Below, piece by piece: positions 43,591 to 51,770 of a stretch of DNA of 64,000 nt. This DNA comes from Chryseobacterium sp. HSC-36S06 (GTDB lineage Bacteria; Bacteroidota; Bacteroidia; Flavobacteriales; Weeksellaceae): contig NZ_JALJZX010000001.1 of NCBI RefSeq assembly GCF_024171485.1, positions 496,001-560,000 on the forward strand, given 5' to 3'. Position numbers and translations under genes: made by a program. The notes beneath the pieces were generated by a model that saw nothing but the letters and a program-made list of their open reading frames with translations, had not been told where the DNA came from and did no database searches. Each line of letters opens with the position of its first letter. The stretch's first letter is position 1.

Positions 43591-43965
43591 ATGAAAAATC
43601 TGCAATTACTTTTTGCAGCGGCAATGATGCTGCTTTCCTGTACTGCAGCAAAACCGGCACTGACCATTCCCTGTGTAAGCATTAAAGAAATTGTAAAAAA
43701 TTCTGAAACTACACTGATTGATGTTCGGGTTCCGGAACAGTTTGCAGAAAAGACAGCGGAAAATGCGGTAAATATTCCGTTGGCAACGATGCAGGACAGT
43801 ATCGGTTTCTTTAAAAAGCAGAAAAATATTGTTGTTTTCTGCAATACCGGAAAACAGGCATCCGAGGCGATGGATCTTCTGAAGAAAAACGGTGTGGAAA
43901 ATGTTTATTATGGCAAAACATTAAAAAATGTTGAAGCGATACAGAAGGAAAAAGCACAAGAGTGA
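43591..43965 (+). CDS. Exported rhodanese-like lipoprotein
   Basis: A 124-residue protein with a lipoprotein signal (lipobox LLSC, C17) and a single rhodanese domain (about 30-115). The substrate-binding DVRVPEQF and the active-site loop VVFCNTGKQAS with C84 are present. It would act in the periplasm as a sulfurtransferase or persulfide carrier. It is two bases after the MBL-rhodanese gene and surely co-transcribed. Confidence 0.78.
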   Translation: MKNLQLLFAAAMMLLSCTAAKPALTIPCVSIKEIVKNSETTLIDVRVPEQFAEKTAENAVNIPLATMQDSIGFFKKQKNIVVFCNTGKQASEAMDLLKKNGVENVYYGKTLKNVEAIQKEKAQE

Positions 43966-43982
43966 TTCACATTATATCTGAG

Positions 43983-44123
43983 ATGAAAAAATTAGATCTT
44001 AATGAAAACTATTATTATTTGCTGTGCAAGCGGAATGCTTCGGCAAAGGTTATCCTCCAGGAAAACGGTTTCGAGGTTTATAATGGTGGTGGCTGGACTG
44101 AGTTGCAGAAAAAACTTAAGTAA
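43983..44123 (+). pseudogene. Remnant of a rhodanese C-terminal half
   Basis: A 46-residue frame (MKKLDLNENYYYLLC followed by KRNASAKVILQENGFEVYNGG and WTELQKKLK, each part here under 20 residues when split) resembles the second half of a small rhodanese: a hydrophobic strand leading to Cys15, a helix, and the closing GGGW motif. Reading upstream in the same frame gives VIHIISE, like the strand before the active site, but then a stop codon. The N-terminal half is missing and the active loop lacks the usual G-x-R spacing. I call it a relic; a short expressed protein is possible. Confidence 0.55.
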
Positions 44124-44179
44124 CAGCTTTAAACATCGCTCGCCTAAAAGTTTCATTTTAACGATAAAACCTAAAACTT

Positions 44180-44485
44180 ATGTCACAAAAATTCCAGGAG
44201 CTCATCAATTCGGAAAGACCTGTACTCATCGATTTTTTTGCAACATGGTGCGGGCCATGCAAGGTGCAGTCATCTGTCCTTACCACGGTCAAGGAAAATA
44301 TTGGCGGTCTGGCAAGAATTGTAAAAATAGATGTTGATGAATATCCTGCAATAGCTGCTGAATACGGAGTGAGAGGTGTTCCGACTCTGGCCGTTTTTAA
44401 AAATGGAGATTTACTTTACAAACAGAGCGGAGTACACGATGTAAATACTTTAACCAATCTTCTTCGAGATATTGCAGAAAATTAG
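44180..44485 (+). CDS. trx: Thioredoxin
   Basis: A 101-residue single-domain thioredoxin. The active site is FFATWCGPCKVQ (C24, C27), and the cis-Pro loop RGVPTLAVFKNGD is present. It is cytosolic, without signal peptide. As the last gene of the sulfur operon, it could reduce persulfides or disulfides formed by the rhodaneses. A minus-strand gene ends one base after it. Confidence 0.9.
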   Translation: MSQKFQELINSERPVLIDFFATWCGPCKVQSSVLTTVKENIGGLARIVKIDVDEYPAIAAEYGVRGVPTLAVFKNGDLLYKQSGVHDVNTLTNLLRDIAEN

Positions 44486-44486
44486 G

Positions 44487-45248
44487 TTATCTAATTTCAA
44501 AGGAATCGCGGTCGCCTAAAAACTGAAATTTTTCGCGGTACTTCTCAAGATTTTCATGATCAAAAACTGTAGTCACCATATTCCCGTCTACTTCTGACGT
44601 AACACTTCCGTCCGCAAAAAAACAAGACGAACTCTCCGGATAGTTCAGGTTATTTCCATCCGTGCCAATGCGGTTAAGACCAAAAACATAACTCTGATTT
44701 TCGATCGCTCTTGCCTTTAACAAAGTATTCCATGCATCAATTCTTGTTTCAGGCCAGTTTGCAACATAGATGATAGCATCGTAATCGTCATTATTTCTTG
44801 AAAAGACGGGAAACCTGAGATCATAACAAACCTGAAGCAAAATTCGCCAACCTTTATATTCTACAATAACTCTTTCTTTCCCGCGGGAATAGGTTTTATC
44901 TTCCCCAGAATAAGAGAACAGATGTCTTTTGTCGTAATAATTATAGCTTCCATCGGGTTTTACGAAGTAAAAACGGTTAACAAATCTTTTATTTTCCAGA
45001 ACAGAAGCACTTCCGCACACTGCGGTGTTGGTTTTATTGGAAAAATATCTCATCCAGTTCAAGGTTTCACCATTTCGATCTGCTACCTCTTCAGCATTCA
45101 TATAAAATCCGGTGGAGAACATTTCAGGCAAAATAAACAGATCTGTCACAACGTCGGACAGCTGATTTTCTAAGGCTTCGAAATTTTCTGTTTTATTTTT
45201 CCAACAGATATCGAAATTTAAACCGGTGATTTTTAAATTATTTTTCAT
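44487..45248 (-). CDS. Nitrilase-family amidohydrolase (omega-amidase-like)
   Basis: A 253-residue carbon-nitrogen hydrolase. The catalytic triad is visible as E42 (ILPEMFSTGF), K107 (YYDKRHLFSYSGED) and C141 (LLQVCYDLRFPVF). The YDKRHLFSYSGE and CYDLRFP segments fit the YafV/Nit2 omega-amidase group, which hydrolyses 2-oxoglutaramate-type substrates, and suggest metabolite repair. It is cytosolic and monocistronic. Confidence 0.87.
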   Translation of the reverse strand: MKNNLKITGLNFDICWKNKTENFEALENQLSDVVTDLFILPEMFSTGFYMNAEEVADRNGETLNWMRYFSNKTNTAVCGSASVLENKRFVNRFYFVKPDGSYNYYDKRHLFSYSGEDKTYSRGKERVIVEYKGWRILLQVCYDLRFPVFSRNNDDYDAIIYVANWPETRIDAWNTLLKARAIENQSYVFGLNRIGTDGNNLNYPESSSCFFADGSVTSEVDGNMVTTVFDHENLEKYREKFQFLGDRDSFEIR

Positions 45249-45372
45249 AAATCTTCATAAAAAACGTGATTAAATATAGAAAATGTCATCGCCTCTTCCG
45301 ACATGCTTTTTTCCTTTGGTCTCATTTTTGATTATTCAAAATTATAACATTAAAACTATAAATTATAACATT

Positions 45373-45813
45373 ATGAAAAAGTTACTATTAGTATGCTCAA
45401 TGTTCTTTTTAGGACAAACGGCATTCGCACAGGCCTGGAACGGCAAAGGAGATCAAAAACTTCAGGTAGGTTTTAACGGTTGGGGATACGGAAATGGTAT
45501 TACTGCAACTTATGATTATGGATTAGGCAGTATCGTATCATTAGGTGCGGGTGCAAACTTCTATTTTGATGGGTATAAGGACGATAACAAAGATAATAAT
45601 GTTTTCTTATTCGGTAGATTAGGATTTCATTTACAGGAACCATTAGGATTACCTGAAAAATGGGACATCTATCCGGGAATTAACTTAGGAATATTAGGTA
45701 AAGATTTCGGATTCGGCGCTCATTTGGGAGTTAGATATTTCTTCAACAACAATGTTGGTATCTATGGTGAATTTGGTAACAATGGTAGTTTAGGGGTATC
45801 ATTCAATTTCTAG
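45373..45813 (+). CDS. Small outer membrane beta-barrel protein (DUF6646-like)
   Basis: A 146-residue exported protein with a signal peptide (residues 1-19, ending AFAQ). The mature part consists of alternating strands with Gly and aromatic residues (LQVGFNGWGYGNGITATYDY, VSLGAGANFYFDGYK) and ends in VSFNF, the aromatic C-terminus of outer-membrane barrels. The start at 45373 was chosen because it begins the signal peptide, although the frame extends 90 bases upstream. A terminator follows. Function unknown. Confidence 0.75.
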   Translation: MKKLLLVCSMFFLGQTAFAQAWNGKGDQKLQVGFNGWGYGNGITATYDYGLGSIVSLGAGANFYFDGYKDDNKDNNVFLFGRLGFHLQEPLGLPEKWDIYPGINLGILGKDFGFGAHLGVRYFFNNNVGIYGEFGNNGSLGVSFNF

Positions 45814-45836
45814 AAAAACTCACTTTTCATATATAT

Positions 45837-45868
45837 AAAGAGGTTCTCATTTTGAGGACCTTTTTTAT
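45837..45868 (+). terminator. Terminator after the beta-barrel gene
   Basis: AGAGGTTCTCA pairs with TGAGGACCT (one mismatch), followed by six T, 24 bases after the stop codon. Confidence 0.8.
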
Positions 45869-45927
45869 TTGGCATGCTTTTGATAATTCGTATCTTCGCA
45901 AATCTTATAAAATTTTAATTAAAATCA

Positions 45928-47265
45928 ATGACATTAATACAGTTATTTCAATTCATACTCAGTATTTCGATCTTAGTAGTCCTGCATGAATTAGGGCATT
46001 TCCTCCCCGCTAAATATTTCAAAACCAAAGTTGAGAAATTCTATCTCTTCTTTGATCCATGGTTTTCTCTCGCAAAAATAAACTTCCGCGGTACCGAATA
46101 TGGTATCGGATGGCTTCCATTTGGCGGTTATGTGAAAATTGCGGGAATGGTAGACGAAAGTATGGATACCGAGCAACTGAAAAAGCCGGCAGAACCGTGG
46201 GAATTCCGAAGCAAACCGGCTTGGCAGCGTTTAATCATTATGATGGGTGGTGTTACCGTAAACTTCTTTTTAGCGTGGTTAATTTACTCAAGTTTAAGCT
46301 ATTTTAAAGGTGAAACGTATCACGATAACTCCAAATTCGAAAATGGAATTGCCGTATCGCACGCCGGTAAGAAAATGGGCCTTGAAACAGGTGATAAGAT
46401 CTTGAGAATCGACGGGAAACATGCCGAGCGTATGGAAACGTCAACCGTAAATATGCTTTTTGCAGATGAGGTTACTGTTTTGAGAGATGGTAAAGAGGTA
46501 ACATTTCCGGTCAATGAACAGGGTGTTGCTGAGGTTTTATCACAGAATGAAGCCAAAGCTTATTTCACTCCCCGTTTCCCTGTTGTAATCGACAGTCTGG
46601 AGCCAAACGGCGGTGCGAAAGCAGCGGGACTTGTGAAAGGTGACAGAATTGTTGGTATCAACGGAAAACCTTTATCTTATTTCGACGAATTGGGAACTGA
46701 ATTGGCAAAATTCAAAAACCAGAATGTTGTTTTGGATATTGAAAGAAATAAAGCTGTTCAACAAATCAATGTTAAAGTTAATGCACAGGGTAAATTAGGT
46801 TTTGGGACCGATGTAAATGTAGCCCAAGCAGAATTGGAAAAAGCCAGAATTACAAAAAAATATACTGTACTTGAAGCAATCCCTAGAGGTTTAACAAGAA
46901 CGATTGATGTGCTTACGATGCAAATCAAACAGTTTAAAATTGTTTTCAATACCACTACTGAAGGTTATAAAAAAGTTTCCGGACCTATCGGAATTATTAA
47001 GCAGATGCCGGAAACGATTAATTGGGAGTTTTTCTGGAGTTTTACCGCGATGTTCTCCGTATGGCTTGCATTCCTTAATTTGATCCCGATTCCGGGGTTA
47101 GATGGCGGCCATGTCGTGTTTACACTGTGGGAAATGATCACCGGAAAACCTGTTCCGCAGAAAGTTTTAGAAAATGCCCAGATGATTGGTGTAATTTTCT
47201 TACTTGGATTAATGGTCTTAATCTTTGGAAACGATATAGTTAAGTGGATTACAGGGAAATTTTGA
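45928..47265 (+). CDS. rseP: Site-2 intramembrane zinc protease RseP
   Basis: A 445-residue inner-membrane protease. The active-site motif HELGH is at 20-24, inside the first membrane helix, with the partner motif NLIPIPGLDGGHV near residue 390. Two PDZ domains lie between (about 125-205 and 210-290), facing the periplasm. Site-2 proteases cleave anti-sigma factors and other single-pass membrane proteins, and are also involved in signal-peptide removal. No sigma factor gene is adjacent. Confidence 0.93.
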   Translation: MTLIQLFQFILSISILVVLHELGHFLPAKYFKTKVEKFYLFFDPWFSLAKINFRGTEYGIGWLPFGGYVKIAGMVDESMDTEQLKKPAEPWEFRSKPAWQRLIIMMGGVTVNFFLAWLIYSSLSYFKGETYHDNSKFENGIAVSHAGKKMGLETGDKILRIDGKHAERMETSTVNMLFADEVTVLRDGKEVTFPVNEQGVAEVLSQNEAKAYFTPRFPVVIDSLEPNGGAKAAGLVKGDRIVGINGKPLSYFDELGTELAKFKNQNVVLDIERNKAVQQINVKVNAQGKLGFGTDVNVAQAELEKARITKKYTVLEAIPRGLTRTIDVLTMQIKQFKIVFNTTTEGYKKVSGPIGIIKQMPETINWEFFWSFTAMFSVWLAFLNLIPIPGLDGGHVVFTLWEMITGKPVPQKVLENAQMIGVIFLLGLMVLIFGNDIVKWITGKF

Positions 47266-47285
47266 TAAAAACTTTGCAAAAATAT

Positions 47286-47316
47286 TTTGCAAGAATTAAA
47301 AAAGTTTCTATATTTG
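47286..47316 (+). promoter_or_regulatory. Promoter of tRNA-Asn
   Basis: TTTG (47286-47289), a 19-base spacer and TATATTTG (47309-47316) give an excellent match to the Bacteroidota consensus. It lies 26 bases before the tRNA. Confidence 0.75.
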
Positions 47317-47342
47317 CACACGCTTAAAGCAAAGAGCAACAC

Positions 47343-47416
47343 TCCTCTTTAGCTCAGTTGGTTAGAGCATCTGACTGTTAATCAGAGGGTCGCTGGTTCG
47401 AGCCCAGCAAGAGGAG
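47343..47416 (+). tRNA. tRNA-Asn (anticodon GTT)
   Basis: The acceptor stem TCCTCTT pairs with AAGAGGA. The D-arm (AGCTCAGTTGGTTAGAGC), the anticodon loop CTGTTAA with anticodon GTT between the stem arms TCTGA and TCAGA, and the T-loop GGTTCGAGCC are all present. CCA is not encoded. 74 bases. Confidence 0.97.
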
Positions 47417-47418
47417 CA

Positions 47419-47454
47419 AACCATCACAGAAATGTGATGGTTTTTTGTTTTTTT
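47419..47454 (+). terminator. Terminator after tRNA-Asn
   Basis: AACCATCACA (47419-47428) pairs with TGTGATGGTT (47433-47442), followed by a long T-run. Confidence 0.85.
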
Positions 47455-47522
47455 AAAGTGGTCAATGGATAAAAAATAACCTCCAATATTTACTGAAGGT
47501 TATTTACTAAAATGATCTTATT

Positions 47523-48782
47523 TTAAATCTTCTTCACGGCTTTCGCAATATTGATAATCACTTTTACCGCTTTTTCCATAGATTCTAATGCCACATATTC
47601 GTAAGGTCCGTGGAAGTTGATTCCCCCTGCGAAAATGTTCGGACAAGGTAAACCCATATAAGAAAGCTGTGCGCCGTCAGTTCCACCTCGGATGGCTTTA
47701 ATTTTAGGCTCTATGTTGGCGTCTTTCATTGCCTGCTCTGCAATGTCGATAATGTGCATTTTACCTTCGAACTGCTGCTTCATGTTGCGGTACTGTTCTT
47801 TGATCTCAATTTCTGCAGTTCCTTCGCCGAATTTTTGATTGAATTCTGCAACCTTTGCGGTGATGAACTCTTTTCTAGTTTCAAATTTCTCTGCGTCATG
47901 ATCACGGATGATGTACTGGATTTTCGCTTCAGAAACATCAGATTTAAGATCTGTCAGGTGATAAAAACCTTCAAAGCCTTTTGTTGTGGAAGGCGTTTCG
48001 TTTTCAGGTAGCATTTTAATGAATTCTGCTGCCAAAAGAGAAGCATTTACCATTTTACCGAAAGCGTACCCGGGGTGAACACTTAAACCGTGAATTTTCA
48101 CCACCGCGCCTGCAGCGTTGAAGTTTTCATACTCCAGCTCACCAACTTCGCCGCCGTCCATTGTATAAGCCCATTCCGCACCGAATTTAGCAACATCAAA
48201 TTTGTGCGCACCTCTTCCAATTTCTTCATCAGGTGTAAATCCGATTGCGATTTTACCGTGTTTAATTTCCGGATGTGCCAAAAGATATTCGGCAGCGGTA
48301 ACAATCTCCGCAATTCCAGCTTTGTCATCAGCGCCAAGAAGCGTGGTTCCATCTGTGGTAATCAATGTTTTCCCGACATAATCTTTAAGACTTTCAAATT
48401 TAGTAGGCGAAAGTACGAAGCCCGTTTGTTTATTCAGAAGTAAATCCTTGCCATCGTAATCGTCCCAGATTTGAGGTTTTACGTTTTCTCCGTTAAAATC
48501 AGGCGAAGTATCATAATGAGAGATAAATCCTATAACGGGCTCATCATCATTTTCGAGATTCGATGGCACGTAAGCATAAATATATCCGTTCTCATCCAGA
48601 GAAACATCGCTTAAACCCAATGCTTTCAGTTCTTCAAAAATATAATTTGCAATATTCCACTGTCTTTCAGTTGAAGGTGTTGTTTCACTTTCCGGATCGC
48701 TTGTAGAAAATATTTTTACGTAATTGATAAAGCGGTTTTGCAGCTTCAGTTTCCACTCGAGGTTGAATTCTATGGTCGTCAT
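47523..48782 (-). CDS. pepT: Peptidase T (tripeptide aminopeptidase)
   Basis: A 419-residue M20B metallopeptidase that removes the N-terminal residue of tripeptides in the cytoplasm. The zinc-site motifs are IGFISHYDTSPDF, LLGADDKAGIAEI, TPDEEIGRGAHK and TMDGGEVGELE, and the dimerisation domain lies in the middle. I chose the start at 48782 (MTTIEFNLEWKLKLQNRF), the usual N-terminus; the frame is open to 48905, but a minus-strand promoter box (48805-48812) lies inside that extension. Confidence 0.92.
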   Translation of the reverse strand: MTTIEFNLEWKLKLQNRFINYVKIFSTSDPESETTPSTERQWNIANYIFEELKALGLSDVSLDENGYIYAYVPSNLENDDEPVIGFISHYDTSPDFNGENVKPQIWDDYDGKDLLLNKQTGFVLSPTKFESLKDYVGKTLITTDGTTLLGADDKAGIAEIVTAAEYLLAHPEIKHGKIAIGFTPDEEIGRGAHKFDVAKFGAEWAYTMDGGEVGELEYENFNAAGAVVKIHGLSVHPGYAFGKMVNASLLAAEFIKMLPENETPSTTKGFEGFYHLTDLKSDVSEAKIQYIIRDHDAEKFETRKEFITAKVAEFNQKFGEGTAEIEIKEQYRNMKQQFEGKMHIIDIAEQAMKDANIEPKIKAIRGGTDGAQLSYMGLPCPNIFAGGINFHGPYEYVALESMEKAVKVIINIAKAVKKI

Positions 48783-48804
48783 TTTTAATAAAATTTGATT
48801 TAAA

Positions 48805-48833
48805 CAAAGATAGCGATTTTGTCTGAGGCTCAA
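48805..48833 (-). promoter_or_regulatory. Promoter of pepT
   Basis: On the minus strand TTG (48831-48833), an 18-base spacer and TATCTTTG (48805-48812) match the Bacteroidota consensus. Confidence 0.55.
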
Positions 48834-48914
48834 CTTTGTAAAGCTGCTGTTTTTAGCTTTTGAGGGCTCCGCAGTCATAAAATGGGCGAAATATTCACCA
48901 TTCAAAAAAATTAT

Positions 48915-48922
48915 TATCTTTG
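48915..48922 (+). promoter_or_regulatory. Putative -7 element of the HMG-CoA lyase gene
   Basis: TATCTTTG matches TAnnTTTG, 19 bases before the start codon at 48942. No clear -33 element is visible. Confidence 0.45.
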
Positions 48923-48941
48923 AGAAAACCTAAAAGAGCCC

Positions 48942-49790
48942 ATGTTTTTAACTGAATGTCCGCGCGATGCCATGCAAGGTTGGGGCGAATTTATCCCGAC
49001 TCAAAAGAAAATCGATTACATTAATGCGTTGATGGATGTTCGTTTTGATGTGCTTGATTGCGGAAGTTTTGTTTCGCCGAAATCAATTCCCCAAATGGCA
49101 GATTCGGGAACGGTGCTCGATGAGATTGATAAATCGGTTTCAAATACAAAACTTTCTGTGATTGTGGCCAATTACCGTGGAGCGGAAAAAGCTCTGGCTC
49201 ATGAACAGGTTGATATTCTGGGGTTTCCCTTTTCGATTTCGGAGACTTTTCAGCACCGGAATACCAATAAAAATCAGGAGGAAGCTTTTAATGATATTCT
49301 GAAAATTACTGAACTGCTGAAAACCGATGGCCGCACGCTTAATGTTTATTTTTCTATGGCTTTCGGCAATCCTTACGGTGAAATGTGGAAGTGGGAAGAT
49401 GTGGATTTCTGGGCAAAGCGTTTTAATGAAATCGGAATAAAAAACATCTTACTTTCTGACACCACCGGAACAGGAACTGTGGAACAAATCGAGTTGCTTT
49501 TCGCGAAAATTCCGGCTAAATTTCCGGAAATCGATTTTGGGGCGCATTTTCATAACCGTTACGAGGATTCTTATAAGAAACTGAAAGCTGCTTATGACAA
49601 CGGGTGCAGAAGATTCGATTCAGCGATTAAAGGAATTGGTGGCTGCCCGATGGCCAAAGACGATCTCGTTGGCAACATGCCGACCGAACAGGTGATTAAT
49701 TTCATGGCTTCAGAAAAAGTGGAGCATTCGCTGAACTTACTCAATTTCGAAAGCGCTTATAACAAAGCGAAAGATATTTTTCATTTTTAA
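48942..49790 (+). CDS. Hydroxymethylglutaryl-CoA lyase
   Basis: A 282-residue TIM-barrel lyase of the DRE-TIM family. It splits 3-hydroxy-3-methylglutaryl-CoA to acetoacetate and acetyl-CoA, the last step of leucine breakdown. Features: N-terminal TECPRDAMQGWGEF with the catalytic Arg-Asp, the metal-binding HFHNRYED (H-x-H near residue 205), and the active-site loop KGIGGCPMAKDDLVGN with the catalytic Cys. No other leucine catabolic gene is adjacent. It heads a plus-strand group with a TonB-C-like protein and two OsmC genes, which probably differ in function. Confidence 0.9.
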   Translation: MFLTECPRDAMQGWGEFIPTQKKIDYINALMDVRFDVLDCGSFVSPKSIPQMADSGTVLDEIDKSVSNTKLSVIVANYRGAEKALAHEQVDILGFPFSISETFQHRNTNKNQEEAFNDILKITELLKTDGRTLNVYFSMAFGNPYGEMWKWEDVDFWAKRFNEIGIKNILLSDTTGTGTVEQIELLFAKIPAKFPEIDFGAHFHNRYEDSYKKLKAAYDNGCRRFDSAIKGIGGCPMAKDDLVGNMPTEQVINFMASEKVEHSLNLLNFESAYNKAKDIFHF

Positions 49791-49800
49791 AAATAATAAG

Positions 49801-50406
49801 ATGAATAAAATAGCGCCTCTATTAATAATTTTTTTTGGTTTTTTAGTAAATGCTCAAAGTAATGAGATTGCTGAATTAAGAAGAATTACTAAAGAATACG
49901 ATTCTATATTAATTGAATATCAAATAAAAGCAAAAGATTCACTTGCAGGTCTTTCAAACAAAGATAGAAATAGAATAATGGCTCAGTATGAAATGAGAAT
50001 TAATGAAGAACGACGGAATATAGAATTTGACTTACTTAAAAAAATTAAATTGAATGAAGTTGAAGAAAACAAAAACCCTGTAGTGAAACAAAGTATTAAA
50101 TGCAAAGATGCGGGGGAGCATTTTCAAATGCCAAATTTTGAAAAGAAAAGCCAGTATAAAGCGACAAAATCTAAGGAAGTTAAATCGGAAAATGATTTAT
50201 CGGGCGAATTTAAAAGTATCGTAACCTTCACCGTTACGGAAGATGGTAATGTAAAGAATGTTAGTGCAAGAGGTGAAAATTTTGAATTTAACAGAGAATT
50301 GGAGCTGATAATGTATAAAATGGAGAAAAAATGGACACCACTTTGCGTTGAAGGAATGGCAACTTCTAATAATTTCCGAATGCCAGTAACGTTAATATTA
50401 AAATAA
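49801..50406 (+). CDS. Exported TonB-C-like protein
   Basis: A 201-residue protein with a short signal peptide (ends NAQ), a charged helical region (about 20-90) with IAELRRITKEYDSILIEYQI, and a C-terminal TonB-C-like domain of about 75 residues: VTFTVTEDGNVKNVSARGE, then MYKMEKKWTPLCVEGMA and FRMPVTLIL. It is related in its C-terminal part to the array at 32705-35914 but has an added helical region and lacks the GG motif. Base composition is lower in G+C than its neighbours. Confidence 0.62.
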   Translation: MNKIAPLLIIFFGFLVNAQSNEIAELRRITKEYDSILIEYQIKAKDSLAGLSNKDRNRIMAQYEMRINEERRNIEFDLLKKIKLNEVEENKNPVVKQSIKCKDAGEHFQMPNFEKKSQYKATKSKEVKSENDLSGEFKSIVTFTVTEDGNVKNVSARGENFEFNRELELIMYKMEKKWTPLCVEGMATSNNFRMPVTLILK

Positions 50407-50410
50407 AATC

Positions 50411-50815
50411 ATGACTTCAAAAATAACTTACCTCGGCGATCTGCGCTGCGAATCTCAACATCTGCAGTCGGGAACCATTATTTTTACTGATGCACCTACC
50501 GATAATCATGGCAAAGGTGAAGTGTTTTCTCCTACCGATTTATGCGCGACTTCTTTAGCGCAGTGCATGCTTACCACCATTGCAATTTTAGGGAAAGACA
50601 AAGGAGTTAACATTGAAGGTTCCTATGCAGAACTGCAGAAAAATATGAAGCCTCAGCCAAGGAAAATTTCGGAGATTGTATGTACTTTATATTTCCCGGG
50701 AACTTTTACGCCGGAGCAGAAAACTTTCATTGAAGAAACCGCGATGAACTGTCCGGTCGCCCTTTCTCTAAGTTCAGAAGTTAAAAAAACAGTAATCTTT
50801 AACTATGGTCATTAA
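50411..50815 (+). CDS. OsmC family peroxiredoxin-like protein, copy 1
   Basis: A 134-residue OsmC/Ohr-type protein. Two Cys expected for thiol peroxidase activity are present: C52 in SLAQCMLTTIA and C114 in AMNCPVALSL. It would act on organic hydroperoxides or persulfides in the cytoplasm. It is four bases after the preceding gene. A paralogue of identical length starts 129 bases downstream. Confidence 0.85.
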   Translation: MTSKITYLGDLRCESQHLQSGTIIFTDAPTDNHGKGEVFSPTDLCATSLAQCMLTTIAILGKDKGVNIEGSYAELQKNMKPQPRKISEIVCTLYFPGTFTPEQKTFIEETAMNCPVALSLSSEVKKTVIFNYGH

Positions 50816-50943
50816 CGCTTCTGAAATGGCGGGTATATTTTTTTTAGGTTATATATGATTTTAATTTTCAGTGACTTATGTCATATTTGCGTGGAACTAT
50901 CGTAAATTATTGCTATCTTTATGGTAATAAAAAACGCAAAACT

Positions 50944-51348
50944 ATGACTTCAACAATTACTTATTCAGGCGATTTTACAATCGTATCTCAACATGAAAAA
51001 TCGGGGGCGGAAATCACCACATGTGCGCCTTTAAGAGACGGCGGAACATCAGAATATTTTTCTCCTTCAGATATTTTCGGGATTTCCTATGGGCAATCTA
51101 TGTTAATGGCAGTGGCTGTTTTGGGAAAACACAAAGGGATCGATATCACAGGCGCAACTTGTGAACTGAAAAAATCTACCCACCCCGAACCCAAAAGAAT
51201 CGGTACAATATTCTGCATCGTAAGAATTCCAGGAGAATATACGCCGGAACAGAAGAAATTTATTGAACATACAGCCCTCAACTGTCCGGTATCACTATCG
51301 ATACATCCAAATGTACAGCGGACTGTGCTTTTCGAGTACGGACTTTAA
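50944..51348 (+). CDS. OsmC family protein, copy 2, lacking the peroxidatic Cys
   Basis: A 134-residue paralogue of copy 1 that aligns without gaps. The first conserved Cys is replaced: position 52 reads GQSMLMAVA (Ser52), and position 45 is Phe instead of Cys. C114 (ALNCPVSLSI) is kept. It therefore should not have classic peroxidase activity and may bind a ligand or partner instead. Start at 50944 was chosen by alignment with copy 1; the frame extends 66 bases upstream. Confidence 0.8.
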   Translation: MTSTITYSGDFTIVSQHEKSGAEITTCAPLRDGGTSEYFSPSDIFGISYGQSMLMAVAVLGKHKGIDITGATCELKKSTHPEPKRIGTIFCIVRIPGEYTPEQKKFIEHTALNCPVSLSIHPNVQRTVLFEYGL

Positions 51349-51356
51349 CCAAAATA

Positions 51357-51389
51357 ACAATGCCGGAAATTTCCGGCATTTTATTTTTA
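51357..51389. terminator. Bidirectional terminator
   Basis: AATGCCGGAAA with TTTCCGGCATT (51359-51380) lies between convergent genes and is followed by T-rich sequence on the plus strand. Confidence 0.8.
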
Positions 51390-51713
51390 AAACATTCCCA
51401 GTTCAAAACGGGCTTCTTCACTCATCATGTCCTTGTTCCATGATGGTTCGAAAGTGAGTTCCAAATCGACCTCTTTCACTCCGTCGACTTCAGCAACCTT
51501 TTCGCGTACTTCCGCGGGCAAACTTTCTGCCACGGGACAGTTGGGTGTGGTTAAAGTCATAATTACCTTCACTGCGCCCTGGTCGGAAATCTGTACATCG
51601 TAAATAAGTCCAAGTTCATAGATATCTACGGGAATTTCGGGATCGTATACTGTCTTTAAATTTTTAATAATATTTTCGCCGATATCGGCAATCTGATCGT
51701 CTGTTAAAGCCAT
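51387..51713 (-). CDS. DUF59 / SUF-associated Fe-S assembly protein
   Basis: A 108-residue protein of the MIP18/DUF59 family (SufT/PaaD-like): YDPEIPVDIYELGLIYDV and TLTTPNCPVAESLPAEV with the conserved Cys. Such proteins assist maturation of Fe-S proteins, and in Flavobacteriia they often lie near suf genes. Here the gene is far from sufABCD. ATG at 51713 (MALTDDQ) fits the family start. Cytosolic. Confidence 0.85.
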   Translation of the reverse strand: MALTDDQIADIGENIIKNLKTVYDPEIPVDIYELGLIYDVQISDQGAVKVIMTLTTPNCPVAESLPAEVREKVAEVDGVKEVDLELTFEPSWNKDMMSEEARFELGMF

Positions 51714-51770
51714 TGTAATATTGCGGAACTCCTTCTGCAAAGCGCAGCAAAGTCCATTTTTATTTAAAAG

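Noticed and set aside
44002-44337. 111-codon plus-strand frame overlapping the thioredoxin gene
   Set aside because: It runs in another frame through the rhodanese remnant and thioredoxin; the thioredoxin frame is certain.
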